From NCBI GenBank assembly GCA_963682055.1, contig OY821740.1:10626814-10690813 (forward strand): a stretch of 64,000 nt of DNA, read 5' to 3'. Every line of letters begins with the position of its first letter. Within the stretch, counting starts at the first letter, position 1. This stretch comes from Primula veris (taxonomy: Eukaryota > Streptophyta > Magnoliopsida > Ericales > Primulaceae). The translations under genes were made by a program, and so were the position numbers. Shown here in pieces: positions 1 to 12,705 of the stretch. The notes beneath the pieces were generated by a model, which had not been told where the DNA came from, ran no database searches, and saw only the letters and a program-made list of their open reading frames with translations.

Positions 1-508
1 GTCGGACCCAAAAGAAATTGGGGACCAAAGGACAAAACTTGTATTGTAGGTATCTCCGTTCAAAAGGAGAAAATCAACAAGTGGTTGACAACACCGGCAA
101 AAGTCGTGGAAGTCAAGAAGATCGACTCCACCATGAAGAATGGAGTACCATTAATTGACAAAAGTGGAAGGCATACCAACAAATGGTACCACTTATTTGG
201 ACTTAGAAACGCTCAATGCAAATGCCATTAGCGAGCGGACTCAACATCACATATTTGGTATACTCTACTCTATAATATTTACATATATGTGATTAGTTGG
301 GACATATGCATCACAATAACATTTTTCATGTTTTGGTTTTTCTTTGCAAACCCTCCACATAACCCCATATTTTTTATTTATTGCATTTTGATAATGCCAA
401 ATGGGGAGAAAAATGATATTTAGAGAAAATGCGTTTTATTAAAATGGAGGAGATATATTTATACTTGTAAAATCATCATTAGTTTGTCATAATCAAAATG
501 GGGGAGAT
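1..508 (+). mobile_element. 3' internal end of a Copia LTR retrotransposon (partial)
   Basis: This is the internal DNA just upstream of a 3' LTR. Frame 1 is open from base 1 to a TAG at 229-231 and encodes a short basic peptide starting VGPKRNWGPKDKTC. GPK-x-x-W-x-PK stretches are common in Copia gag-protease spacers, so this may be a remnant of such a region; this is inference. I see no integrase or reverse transcriptase motifs. A purine-rich tract, AAAATGGGGGAGA, ends at about 507 and directly precedes the LTR, as a polypurine tract should. The element continues to the left, outside the window. Confidence 0.6.
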
Positions 509-1658
509 TGTTGAACTTAGAGTTCAATAATTGATTTTGATTATAACGTTGATTATGTTTTTAATGATTTTACGATTTCTCTATTTTCGATGATATAATG
601 CTTGTATTTTCCAAAAAATGTAAATTTCATAATGACAAAAAGATAGAGCACAGAAAAACGAAGCCACAGGTTCAAGCGGAACCAGAATCGGAGCTAAAAC
701 GAAGGAGTTATGAGCTTTCGAAGAAGACCGAAAAAACTGCCAGAAGAACAACGACCGATCGTTTTTGGCCCAAATTCTTCCAGTGAGGACGTCGAAAAAA
801 CGACCGATCGTTTCTCAGAAAACGACCAATCGTTTTCTGAAAACGACCAATCGACTGTAGAAAACGACCGATCGTTTTCTGCAGCTTTTCAGCTTATTCT
901 GGAAAGTTGCTTAAAACCTTTGAATAAAAGCCTCAACCACTTTCAACGGTCATATACAGAAAAACAGACTTTGGTGATTATATAAATCACCCCAATTCAC
1001 TTTCCAAAGTCACCAATGACATCCATTCTCAACCTATCATCATCCTTCAACCTCTATCTATACAAAACCCAAAAATCACCATTTTGGTGAATATATTCGA
1101 AAAAAGAGGGAAATTAAGGAGAAAGCGATTCAAGCTCGAACAACATCAAAGACTCACCAATTAGCTTATTTAGAAGCAAATAAAATTGTGAGTGTAGTTA
1201 TATTGTTGTAACAAATTTTGTAAAGAGTGAAATTATAAATTCATTTGTGAGTGAGTGATCGGGTAGATGCTTTGTAAGCAAGTGAAGCTTAAAAGCTCTA
1301 GGTCTTTTCATTCGGGACACTCATAGAGTGAGGGGGAGCTTAATCGGTTGATTAGCTCGATAGGATTGTAATATCCGAAAGATTATTTTTAGTGAAATAC
1401 TCGGTAGTACCGAGGAGAGGACGTAGGCCGTTTTGCCGAACCTCTATAAATCACGGTGTCATTTTCTTCCTTAACTTTTACTTTCCGCAACTTATATTTT
1501 GTTTATTTTATTGCTTGCGTTTGATTTGTTTAACGTTATTAACGCTTAAGCTTAGAATTGTGAAAGTTGGGTTGTTAGTTGCACTTAGATTTTTAATTAG
1601 GCGAAAAGCGCCATAAAACTTATTCACCCCCTCTAAGTTTTAGCCACACGGGCCAACA
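509..1658 (+). repeat. 3' LTR of a SIRE/Maximus-like Copia element
   Basis: The LTR starts TGTTGAAC right after the polypurine tract and ends GGCCAACA, giving TG...CA ends and 1150 bp. TGTTGAAC after GGGGGAGAT, and a late stretch with GGACGTAGGCCG...CCGAACC near 1420-1445, are typical of SIRE/Maximus-type Copia LTRs. A TATA-like TATATAAATC lies near 978-987. The first third holds a degenerate direct repeat of AAACGACCGATCG (about 755-875). The 5' LTR is outside the window, so the target duplication cannot be tested. Confidence 0.75.
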
Positions 1659-4600
1659 ATTATGTAAATTTAAAATTTCATTTTATACTAAAATTAAATA
1701 GTATGTTATTCGGTTATATATTTAATATTTTTAATTAATATTTAATTTTAGAGTAGTCTCAAATAAAGTTCTATAATATTATATTTGAGTTTTTATTTTA
1801 TTGAATCGTCAAATAAAATGTTAATCATTAATTTTTTTAAATATTTTTAATTAATATCTAAGTTTATGTAGCATCAACTAGGTTTACATAAGTATTATAT
1901 TTGAAATTTCATTTTTGTTTTAACTGGGATGTAAAAAGAATTCTAAAAATTACATGAAGTACTGTATAACGATTAGTCTGGTTGGGACAATTTGACTCTG
2001 CAACCTGATTTTGATAATGCTATATAGCATATACCGGTATTTAGTATAAGTTTCTTCAAGAAATAAAAGAAAAAAACAAAGTCTATAAGATGCTCTTAAT
2101 TTTAAGTTTTGAATACCATTAAAATCAATTACATTTACTAGTTCATAACTTTTTTTAATCAATTTCACTTTAGGGATAAATTTTTTTTATAGAATATTTT
2201 TAGATATACTTGCTCGGTCTCATATTTTATGTCACATTTCTTAAATATATGTGAGATATATTATATTGAAATTGGTTAGTTATTTTTGAATGGAGTAAGT
2301 ATAAATGTTTCGAATATACCTTCCGAGAAAAATAGAACAAAGATACTCTTATTAGATTCCAAAAAAGCACATTTTAATTTATTTTCACGGAAAGATAAAT
2401 TTAAGTTTTCTATGATTTTAATTACTTTTTTTTAGGTAATTAGAAAAACTCTAGTTGAAAAAAAAAAAGTATAGTTGAAGAGCTTTCCGAAAAAAAAACT
2501 ATTTTCACCTGTAAAAAAAAAACTCTTAGGGAGAGCTTTCCGTAAACAACAACCCGACTCAAATTGTAACTCACTAATTTCATCAGGAAAAAAGTATACT
2601 TTTTGTGATAACCAGCCAACTCTAGTTGAAAGTTTTAAGATAAATCTATATAATAATTAAGTATATGATTGTGGTTCAAATTATTGGAAACAAAAAATAA
2701 CAAAATATTGCTACTTACGTTTTTTCTTTTTCTTTTTTATGAGAACACTGAACACTAGTACTTACCGTCTCATACGCAAACCATAATTAACTACGGTCAC
2801 AAGATACAAATTTTGAAATATTTTACTTGGACATTAAAGTATATTCGTTTGTTCTTTTCATGGAAATTCGTCCCGTCTTTACATTTTGTAGATATAGATC
2901 GATCTAGGAATTATTTTACTAAGGAAAAAGCCATGATGCAAAACAAACTCAAATGACAACTCAAAGAATTAAAATTATGAATATACTCTTATTGTGACAC
3001 CAGGGGGTGGACGGACCACTACATAGTCACACAGACGGTGAAAGGATTTCACGGAATCGAAAACTATAAAAACGACTCTAAACCAGGTCATAAAGATGCT
3101 GAACTGTCGAGGAATTTGGGAAGCATTTTGTAATTTTGGCACTTTAACGACTCACAACTCTATCCGGTTAAAGAATTCGTTTTAATATGAGACCGTCATT
3201 GTTAATGTTTAAACGGATTTCTTTTGAAATGTGGGTCTTGTTTGTAATACAAGAAATGGTGTTTTCTCGTAACCGTTAATTGCAGCTATATCTAATGTGA
3301 ATAAATCTAGACATTCATTAGAGAAAATAACTGAAAAACTTGTGTAGCTTTTAAAGTCGTTGAAAGAAGAACTCATTGGTGGGAGTTCATAAGTTACTAC
3401 TCTCGTAAGATTATGTATACCCTGTTACCTAAAAATAATATGTATAGGTTAACATAAATCATCACCTGGGCTAGTTAAGGATATAAAAACTGAAAAGAAG
3501 ATAACATAAATTTATAGACGAACATATTTTAAAACGATTGTAGAACAAAACATTTTCCAAAATAAAAACTGAAGCTAATTTGAATTTGTCCTCGTAATAG
3601 GATAGGTAAAGCAGTAAAAAAACTGAAGATCTTCTCTGAAAGGTACACCGTACACAAGGTACTCCTTTTATTGGTCTTCTTTGCAATAGAATAAAAATAA
3701 AATCTACTTGATCCTCATAAAAATAATGTCATGTTTACAGTTTCTGGACTATCGTCATATTGAGATAAGGCAAAGAAGAAAAAGAAAAGAGAGAACAAGT
3801 TGTAGGTAGTATTCGACACACAAAAAGCGCTGCTTATAAACTAGTACGAAAAAGAAAAGACTTAACTGACACTCTATTATGTGATCTCCAATATGTTAGA
3901 CTTTGTATAAATAACTACCAGAATTGTGACGACTTTTTTTGTGATTAGTCAATTAGGTACGAGTTTTTTGACGGATTTGTGAAAAAAAAATGGATTTGTG
4001 ACAGTTTTGTAACAAAAAAGTCATTTTGTGACAGATTTGTCGACTCTCACAAAATCAATATTATTTTATAGCGATGGTACAGTCAATAGATTAGAAAATG
4101 AATGGTTAGATGATGTTTTTCAATAACTAATTTATTTTTTCTATTTTTAATAAATTAGAATTTGATAAATTAAAAACAAATTGTACAACACATTAAAAAC
4201 TCAAATAAAAATATAAAACCCTAGGCCTACCCTAAAATTAAATATTAATCAAATTTTTTTATTCATTTGATATTTTTTTATACAAACGAATTGTGAACCA
4301 GTAATATATATGTCGAGGGTTACCTATATATTCTAATTCTTAAACTCTAATGTTTATGTGATTCTTTATAAGCATTGTAATAATGTATAGCTACCTTATT
4401 TTTATAAATTATACAAAACAATCCTTAATTTTCTCCCTTATGGTATTTTTTTTTATATTAATACCAAAACTAATTTAAATAGATATTTGTGTCCTTAATT
4501 TTGTTGGCCGTCTGCTTTTGTTAAATGGAAACTATTTAAAAGAAGTGTCGTTATTCGTCAAATAAAGTGGTATGTATTTTGGCTCCGTTTGACAACAGAT

Positions 4601-5181
4601 TTATTTAGTTGTTTTTTGGATTTTAGATTTTAAAAAATATGTGGGTGTTTGACAAGTCAGATTATCCAACTTTTAAAAATCTAATTTTTAGGCTGAAAAA
4701 AATAAAAAAAATCAAGATTTTTAAAATCTAGTTTTTCAGTATATTTTTAAAATATGATTTTATACCAAAAAATATGTTAACAAATTATTAAATGTTTTTG
4801 CTAAACTTAGATGCTGGATGGGTAGATCCTTGTATCTTGTATATATGGAAGTTCTTATAATCATGGTAATGCGTAAGTGATGGGATAAAACTTAGGATTT
4901 CTGGCCGTTCAGAAATATGACTTCAATGATATATATAAAACCTCGAAGGTGTGAATTGTGAAACTATCTGTAAAAGCATCCAAATTTTAACAGAAATCTT
5001 TCATGCTAATGATTGCTCATATGTAACTAGTTATTTAGACAAACAAAAAGAGTTCAATCTTTACCGGAAGAAGAATAGACTTGCTGTATATATCAATTAC
5101 AAATCAAGTTAATTACAAAAAACTCAATTATGTATAATTTTTTATAATTAGATACATATATTTATTTATAATTAGATATTA
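1659..5181. other. Intergenic AT-rich DNA, no gene recognised
   Basis: About 3.5 kb of AT-rich sequence. Small open frames here are short and have no recognisable motif or plausible splice context. Tandem-like GTGACAGATTTGT/GTGACGGATTTGT motifs at about 3930-4045 and AT-rich stretches near 4590-4790 look like decayed transposon sequence, but I cannot assign a family. Confidence 0.5.
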
Positions 5182-5271
5182 CTTTCTCGAGGTGGAGAAC
5201 TCAGATGGTCGTATCTTGTTGGACTAGGTAGTTGGCAGTTACACTAGGTGGAACATGACTTGCCCGATGTG

Positions 5272-6619
5272 TGTTGGTTTTGGTGTACGTAAAAGCAATA
5301 ATTAAAAGTGCAAGAACTAAACAGAAATAAACAATTTTATTTCTATAATGGAATGCGACTCTATTACAAATTCCGACACTTGCAGAAAATAAATGCAATT
5401 AATTAAAATTCCAGACAGATTAATATAAATTATTAAACTGCTGGACTGGTTTGTAATTAACCCAAACTGCCAGACAGAATAATATAATTACTAAACTGCT
5501 GAACTGTTTGTTAATTAAAAGAAACTGCCAGACAGGATAGTATAATTACTAAACTGCTGGACTGTTTATGGAATTAAATAAAATTACAGGACTGGATAAT
5601 AAATTACAGAACAGAATAGAAATTACAGAAAAGAAAAAGGACTGAAATGAAATTACAGAACAGGAAAAATAATTACAGAATTGAAATGTACAGAATATAA
5701 AATTGCAGAAATGTAAAGACGGAATAAAAATGCAGAAAATAAATAGACGAGGCGACTGTTTAACAGTCTGCCCTTAACCGATATTCGCCTAACCACCTTT
5801 GAGGTTTCTGGTTATGTTTGGCGCTTCGATCCCAAGGTACAACGTCTCGGATGACTCGCCGGAAACTGGCGACGAGTCAAGGTCGAGCTGTTGGTGGGTG
5901 GCTCTCTCTAACTAAAATGTAATGCTACTGTTTAGAGAGATGATATTTGCTGCTGTGTTTGATTTCAGAATGTTGTTTTCTTTTGACCTGTGGGGGGTCT
6001 GCCTATTTATAGGCTGGCTGAGTATCTCAGCCATTAAAGTCACTTTACTACTGTCAGTTTTCGAAATTCGAAACTGCAGTATTAACTTTGCAATGAATTC
6101 ATATTTATTGCAACAGTTACCGCTTTGCTGGAAATTTTCCCGACCTGGAAATTTTGGCCGAGCAGTACACTAGGCCGAGCAGGACACTTTGGCCGAGCTG
6201 GGCACTTTGGCCGAGCAGGACACTTGGCCGAGCTGGGCACTTTGGCCGAGCATGACACTTGGCCGAGCAGGAGCTCTTTTTCCGAGGAGGAGCTCTTTTC
6301 CCCGAGGAGGAGCTCTTTTACCGAGGAGGAGCTCTTTCCTTTTCAATGTGGGACAATTTCCAATGAGTTATCCTCATTAAACCCATTTTTCAGCATTAAG
6401 AGTTTTCCTCTTTCTCAACCCCATTTTTTGACGCCAATTTCCATTCACTCCCATTCTCCGAATAGGTCATGCGACATACCGTTACGAACCTTGTCATACC
6501 ATCTACTCAACCGTCTTGAGTATGGTGCCAAAAGACAACGGCTGTCACTTGGAATCTTAACTCAAAGATGGTCTCGTGACCATTCGGAAACTACCATGTT
6601 AAACATGGTTTTTCCAACA
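5272..6619 (-). repeat. Solo LTR, copy 1 of a three-member family
   Basis: The sequence runs TGTTGG...CCAACA and aligns along most of its length with the copies at 23553-24716 (opposite strand) and 34575-35877. A shared landmark is the block around 5745-5900 (CTTAACCGATATTCGCC, then GGCGCTTCGATCCCAAGGTA). Flanking pentamers are ATGTG (5267-5271) and AGGTG (6620-6624), an imperfect target duplication. A TATA box read on the minus strand (TATAAATA, 6004-6011) sets the likely transcription direction. There is no internal coding region, so it is a solo LTR. It differs from its relatives by two minisatellites at 6150-6345. About 45 bp just left of it (5182-5230) resemble the sequence just right of it (6618-6665), so it may sit inside an older repeat. 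Confidence 0.7.
6150..6345. repeat. Two adjacent minisatellites inside solo LTR copy 1
   Basis: First array: about 17-18 bp units of the type TTGGCCGAGCAGGACAC, roughly six copies with alternating GAGCAGGACAC and GAGCTGGGCAC. Second array: about 18-19 bp units of the type CCGAGGAGGAGCTCTTTT, about four copies. Both are GC-rich compared with the surroundings. Neither is present in the other two LTR copies. Confidence 0.8.
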
Positions 6620-7033
6620 AGGTGCAGAACCCAAATGATCGTATTTTGTTGGCCTAGGTAGTCGGGAGTTATCTGGCATTCATGTTCTGACGTTTATGTC
6701 CCGAGACGAGGGAATACAAATATTCACTCGTCGTATACTCTATTATAAGGTTTAAATAAAGACACTCACAAAATAGGTTAACTCTGACAAAACACAAAAG
6801 TAGTGATTTAAAAATTAAAAAAAAACAATACTCATTATTAATTTATCAAAAGGTTGGGTACCTGATTACAAATATATAGGTGTTAAAGGATAAATGATCC
6901 AAACCTAAAAGGTTATATACTCGATGAAAATAAAAAATAAAAAATAGTGTTACTATAAATAAATAAATAAATAAATAGTACACTTAAAATCACTCAATAA
7001 AACTGTATTAAGCTATATAATTAGAGAGAGAAT
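6620..7033 (+). promoter_or_regulatory. Upstream region of RPB11
   Basis: This 414-bp stretch separates the solo LTR from the RPB11 start codon and must hold the core promoter and 5' UTR unless these lie in the LTR. It is AT-rich with an (AAAT)n run at 6955-6975 and GAGAGAGAA just before the ATG. I cannot define a clear TATA box. Confidence 0.4.
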
Positions 7034-10000
7034 ATGAATGCCCCAGATCGTTACGAGCGATTTGTTGTCCCAGAAGGAACAAAAAAGTAAGTTATTTTAC
7101 ATTTCTATTTCAGTATTTTTTTGGGTTATAATATCAGATATACTCAATTTTTAAGTAATATGTATGTATATTTTTGTGGTGGTTAGGGTTTCATATGAGA
7201 GGGATACAAAGATAATCAACGCGGCTTCTTTCACTGTGGAGAGAGAGGATCACACTGTTGGCAACGTCCTCCGCATGTATTTTATTTATTTATTTACTCT
7301 CACTTTTTATTTTTTAATTTTTTTAATTATTAATTCTAGTTGTGCCTTGTAATTCAGTAAGAGTGCTGTTTTTTTTTTTTTGTTAAAAGACCCTTTTTTT
7401 ATGACACCCAATGGGATTTTTTGGTTGCACTTCTTTAAGCTCAGCTTATTTGTTTTTTTTTTTGTTGCTAAAAACACCCCTTTTTTTATGAAACCCAATG
7501 GGATTGTTTGGTTGCAGTTTTTTTATAAGCTCAGCTTATTTGGTGTTTTGCTAAAAAGACCCTTTTTTTTTATGGAAACCCAATGGGATTGTTTGGTTGT
7601 ACTTGTTTAAGCTCAGCTTATTTGTTTTTTTTGTTGCTAAAAACACCCCTTTTTTTATGAAACCCAATGGGATTGTTTGGTTGCACGTCTTTAAGCTCAG
7701 CTTATTTGGTTTTTTGCTAAAAAATGCCTCTTTTTTATGAAACCCGGTGGAACTGTTTGGTAACTTTGGTTAAAGGTTTTTAATCTCAGCTTATTTAGTT
7801 TTCTGCTAAAAAGACCCCTTTTTTATGACACCCCATGGGATTGTTTGGTTGCAGTTTTTTTATAAGCTCAGCTTATTTGTTTTTTTTTTTCCTAAAAGAC
7901 CCCTTTTTTTAATGAAACTCAATGGGATTGTTTGGTTGCAGGTTTTTAAGCTCAGCTTATTTGATTTATTTCTAAAAAAGACCCTCTTATGAAACCCAAT
8001 GTGTTGGATTGTTTGGTTGCAGGTTTTTAAGCTCAGATTATTTATTTTTTTGTTACAAGTTGCCGTGTATTTGGATGGGTGATTTAAAGCTCTTTGAAAA
8101 AGTTAGGAATTTTAAGCTTTTTGAAAGCCTGCACTATAAGCTCTTTCCTGGCAAAAAAAACATTCCTTTTAATATAAACATAGGGTTTGTTTGGCTCTTG
8201 ATTTTTATGCTCAGCTTATTTTCTTTCTGGTTACAAGTTTCCCTGCATCTCGGTTCTGATAAAACCTTCGTTTTCTTTATCCCCCGTACTAAAAGTGCTC
8301 ATATTTTCTAGGTCAGGTCTTTTGATTGCAGATTTTTTGCCCAAAATTCTTAAACTTAAACTCAGGTCTTACGATTTTTGCTGATAGATCCCCTTTTTTC
8401 TTCTTAAAACTAGTGGGTGTTTGGTTGCACATTTGATTCTTGTTGCAAGTTTCCCTGCATTTGGGTTTCCGACTTAAAACCTGAGTTTTCTTTATCTTTC
8501 CTAAAAAGCTCAATGAAACTCAGCACTTTTTCTTCAACTTCAAAAAAGTGCTTATTTGGCTGCAGCTTTTATGCTAAGAAGCAGTTTTCTTTGAGTCCCA
8601 GAAAAGTCATTGGTTCAACTTTCTTAAGGTTCAGGACCTTCAGGTTCACCGCAGGCAATGCAATTTAAAAAAAAAAAATTTGAGCCTAAAAGCTGAGAAC
8701 AAACAAGCTGCATGCCAACTTATTCATTTTAAAGTTGTAGCCAAAGAAGCCATAATCATTGTGTATGGTGTTAACTGTTATAAATCTTATGATGGACTTG
8801 CAGGCAATTGCACAGGGATGAGAATGTGCTGTTTGCAGGATATAAACTCCCTCATCCTCTTCAGTACAAAATTATCGTCAGGGTTAGTTTTTAAAACTTA
8901 TGGAGGAATTTTCTTTCTATTAGGAGGGTATATGAGCTACTTGCCTGATTTTTTTTGGGATATCTTGCGCTATGTGCATAAATTTGTGCAAAAGTGACTA
9001 AGATTGATGAAAAGTAAATACATAACTAAGAATGTCTTTTTAATAGACTAGTAATGTATACTTAAGAATTGTGATTGAATATTTCATGTTAAAAATACTG
9101 GTATGTAGCTAAATTGCCTTTATTAGTTTTTTTCCCGGTAAATCGTAATTAATTGTAAAAACCTTGTGTAGGTAGTCTTTGCTGCCGGATTATTTTTCTT
9201 TTCATGTTACTGTAGAATGATAAAAGAATGATTAATATTCACATTTACTACTTAATAAAAAATGGCCTGAATAATTACATAGGATGAAGGATAATCCTGT
9301 TACACATATAAGTCGCAATCTTGTTGTTGCTCCAATGTTGTCACTGAAGATATAGGTTTGCTAGCTCATTGAAGCCTGGAAACTGAATTTGAGTGCCTCT
9401 GAATGGGATTTTCTTTTTTCACTTTAAGAGTGTGATGCTAGACTGGTTGGGGTTAGAGATAGCTATTGGGGATGAAAGTCACAACATGTCCCTTTTTAGA
9501 TGAAGTAGGACGACACTTTAAGCCAATGTCTTTTGACTTTTGCTTATAAATTTGGTGCTTATTAGATTTTAAATATATTCGTTTGTTTTTCCGGCATGAA
9601 AAGAATGAAAATTATAAGCTTGGTAGGCACATTTGTTTTTGCTCATCTTAATTTAATCCAACTTTTTGCTTAATAGTTAAAGGCTCCACTAATACAATTG
9701 TTTTGGTTGCATGTACCGTCTCTATTTGTAGAGTCTTGATAGTTTGTACGCATCTAACTTCTGTTGCATGGGTAACCCTGACGTTGTCATGTTTAGCCAT
9801 AGTATTTTGTTGTTGTTATTTTTCTATTGCTGTCCTAAATATCTCTCTGTTTCTTCCATCACATTCAGTCTGACACAGTCGCACTCTTTACTTATCTGCT
9901 TTTTAATTTGGTATGTCACCAAAAAAAACTAACTTACTCCTGCATAAACTGGAGTGTAATTGTTTTCCCTTATGTTTATCAGCCTCGGTTAATTAAACTA

Positions 10001-11323
10001 AGCAGATATATCGTGTAAAGAGCAAGGAGTTAACAATTATCGAATAGATTTAGGAGTTTACTAGCACGGGCCCCCAGTGTGGGTTATAAATCTTAAAACT
10101 CTTTTGGTTTTTGTTTTGAAAAGAGGAAGCTGTTTCTGGACATATCAGTGCCAACAATAGGGTAAGCCAAAAATGAAGTCAAGGCTATAAAATTACTTTT
10201 ATGTTGTGATATAAATACTAAGTGAGCAATTGTGAATTTTCATGTTTTTTAATTTAAAACTCATTGTTTGTTAATATAAATACAGTAATTAAATTGTTAA
10301 AAATACTATGAAATAAGAGTAATGCTATATGCACAAGATTATTTGCACAACATATACACAGTGATGACATGGCATACAACTCGCCCAAAAATCATATTTC
10401 AAAGGTAATTGTTTTTTTTGGGAATAGCCAAGGAAAAATAAAAAAATATGATTTTTGGGTGAGTTGTATGCCATGTCATCACTATGTGTATATGTTGTGC
10501 AAATAACCTTGTGCATATAGCATTACTCATGAAATAATGAAGTAAATTTTGATTTTAGAAAGACAATTTTGTGCATGACAAGACATTAATCCATCCTTTG
10601 TTTTAAATTGGAATATATATGTTCGATCAGTCCTATTGTGGGTTATGATTATATGTTGCTTGCTTTGCAGATTCATACGACCAGTCAATCTTCACCAATG
10701 CAGGCCTATAATCAGGCTATTAATGATCTGGACAAGGAGCTGGATCATTTAAAGAGTGCTTTTGAGGTATTGGATTTCTTTTCTACCATTTATCTTGTTT
10801 TACTCATTTACACATGTTCTGAATTTACTCGTAACTTTAGATGCTCAAATTTTCTACGTGGCGCGTTTAGGAAACTATTGGAAGCTAGTTTGATACCAAC
10901 ATGAAAGGATTTATAATCACGTATCCTTGTGGATGATAAAGTACTTGCATCTGCTTCTCACTTCCTTTAAAGTCATTGGAAGTTAACATAAACAATATAT
11001 AGCCAAACTCCTCGTATGTTTTATTGCTATTAACTGCAATGCATGCCGATTGCCTTGGACAACAATTTTGGGTTCCCTTAAAGAGTTCTAAAAACCTGAA
11101 ACCTAAAATTGCCTCTGATGATATATACCTGGATATTACTTTTGTAGTTTTGTGGTTATGTTTCTACGTGATCCCCAACCTTGATTGTATTCAGTTCTAG
11201 AATGAAATCATCGAAATTGATCATATTCAGTTCCAGAATTACTTACTGATTCATGCTTAATTTCATTTGCAGGCGGAGCTGGAGAGGCACGGCCAACTGG
11301 AGAAACGCTCAACGGACTACTGA
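7034..11323 (+). CDS. RPB11: DNA-directed RNA polymerase II subunit RPB11
   Basis: RPB11 pairs with RPB3 to form the alpha-like assembly platform of nuclear RNA polymerase II. Exons read from the sequence: 7034-7086, 7187-7276, 8804-8882, 10671-10766 and 11273-11323, all with GT-AG borders and one open frame (369 nt, 122 aa). The protein starts [18 protein letters not shown] and contains [20 protein letters not shown], the RPB11/RpoL-type dimerisation core, then [20 protein letters not shown] and a helical C-terminus rich in D, E, L and K. Length and sequence match plant RPB11 closely, so the call is firm. The start is fixed by the conserved MNAPDR. Intron 2 (1527 bp) holds a minisatellite and intron 3 (1788 bp) a MITE. 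I see nothing that would break the gene. Confidence 0.96.
7370..8060. repeat. About 85-bp minisatellite in RPB11 intron 2
   Basis: About eight tandem units of 76-88 bp share CCCAATGGGATTGTTTGGTT, then a variable TGCA, then AAGCTCAGCTTATTTG and a T-rich run ending in AAAAAGACCCC. Unit anchors lie near 7409, 7496, 7581, 7665, 7745, 7832, 7919 and 7996. More decayed fragments of the same theme (GTTTGGTTGCA, ATGCTCAGCTTATTT) continue to about 8570. Confidence 0.85.
10317..10528. mobile_element. Mutator-type foldback MITE in RPB11 intron 3
   Basis: A 212-bp element whose two halves are near-perfect inverted repeats: left arm 10317-about 10404 and right arm about 10441-10528, starting GAGTAATGCTATATGCACAA. 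The flanks are a perfect 9-bp direct repeat, ATGAAATAA, at 10308-10316 and 10529-10537, the target-duplication length made by Mutator-like transposases. It has no coding capacity. The two arms are nearly identical, so it is probably not old. Its TIR differs from that of the big MULE at 53162-62216 and so belongs to another family. Confidence 0.92.
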
Positions 11324-12705
11324 TCTGAACTCCATTATCTATTTTAAGTGTTGTAATGGCTGTTTTGCTGGTGACATGTATAACTTGTTTCTAGGAAGTA
11401 ATTTCTGACTTCTTTTAGTTACTATTTGGAGTATGTATGGTTACTACTTTTTACTGACCCGAGATTATGAAATCTTCTTTAAAGTTATACAAAGCTTATT
11501 ATCCGTACCTTTTTGATACCATGTTAAAGAATTATTTAGCACTCTGGAGGATGTCCTTCAACACCCTTCACGGAACAAAAACAAATTGTACTGAAATGTT
11601 ATGTAGCTAAAAACATCTGACATGTAATGCGATAGTGTTGTGTTGGACTACTCTAAGAGGAACTGATAATTCAGCATGTTGAGTCGATGTTTTCATGTGG
11701 AATGAAGAAGTTTAAACTAACAAGTATTAGTTTGCTCTCTCTCACGCCAAGAACTGGCGGAGAGCCTCTAAAGAGATGTACAAGACTTTCACACTACCAC
11801 AAAACTTGATAAACCGACAAACTCTTAAGACTATCTACGACTCTTTTAAGTTCCTGCTTTTTCTTTGAAACTTGCTAGCTGGTCATCACGAGATACATTA
11901 TCATAGAACAATACATCCGTAAATTGGCATATGGAAGCAAAGGAAGTAAAAAGTAAAAACTAGATGTCCATGACTCGCTATACTTCCCACTTTTTTGTTA
12001 TTAGACCTATTAGTTTATTCTGTTGACGAACCTGCTTGAGAACCAATTTTCATCGTCAAGCTCGGACTTTTTACTGAGCCCTATTGGTGGCCTGAGAACC
12101 CATATGAAATATTTTCCACTTCAAAATTTCAGTAATTATTTTCTTACCCTTTCTTTAAAAACATATCACATCGAAACCTTTTAATTTCAGCTTTGGTTCT
12201 TCGATTTGTACACCTTTGGATTGAAGCAAAGTCAGACCTAACACGTTCTACTTGTGTTGAAAATTTTCATACCGAAATTGCACGCAACCGAGATTTGTTT
12301 GTGCTATATTCTGTACGGTTCAGTCTCAGTTTTTACTCCACCTTTTTTTGTTCTAAAAATATGTAATTATAGTATCAGAAATCCTTTTTACGTTTACAAT
12401 TTTGTGATCCTCAAAGGTATGATGTGACATTGCAGGCTGTCCCGTCCAATTAATTAAAAAAAATTTATGAATTAATTAAAAGCAAAAGTCTTTCTATCAA
12501 TACGGAGTAGTATTATTTACTTACTGAAAATCTAATTTTCTAGTCTGACATGACATTGAGTAAACCAGTAAAGTATTTTATAATACATTTTTTTTAGACA
12601 AAAAAGGAAACCAAGACCAAAATTATAACAGTATTTAACTCCACAGGGACCATTTATTTATACCAAAAAAACAAAACAAAACAAAACAAAAACACAGTTT
12701 GGTAA
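11324..12705. other. Intergenic region between RPB11 and the PPR gene
   Basis: It holds the 3' UTR of RPB11 (TTTTAAGTGTTGTAATGG follows the stop closely) and the upstream region of the PPR gene. No gene or recognised repeat is visible. An (ACAAA)n run, 12669-12692, precedes the PPR start codon. Confidence 0.5.

Noticed and set aside
5182..6665. A complete small LTR element bounded by the similar sequences left and right of solo LTR copy 1
   Set aside because: The outer similarity is only about 45 bp and is in direct, not LTR-like, terminal position; TG...CA ends at 5272 and 6619 agree with the other family copies.
7164..8997. Short open frames in RPB11 intron 2 and around exon 3
   Set aside because: They fall in the intronic minisatellite or read through a splice site; none resembles a protein family.
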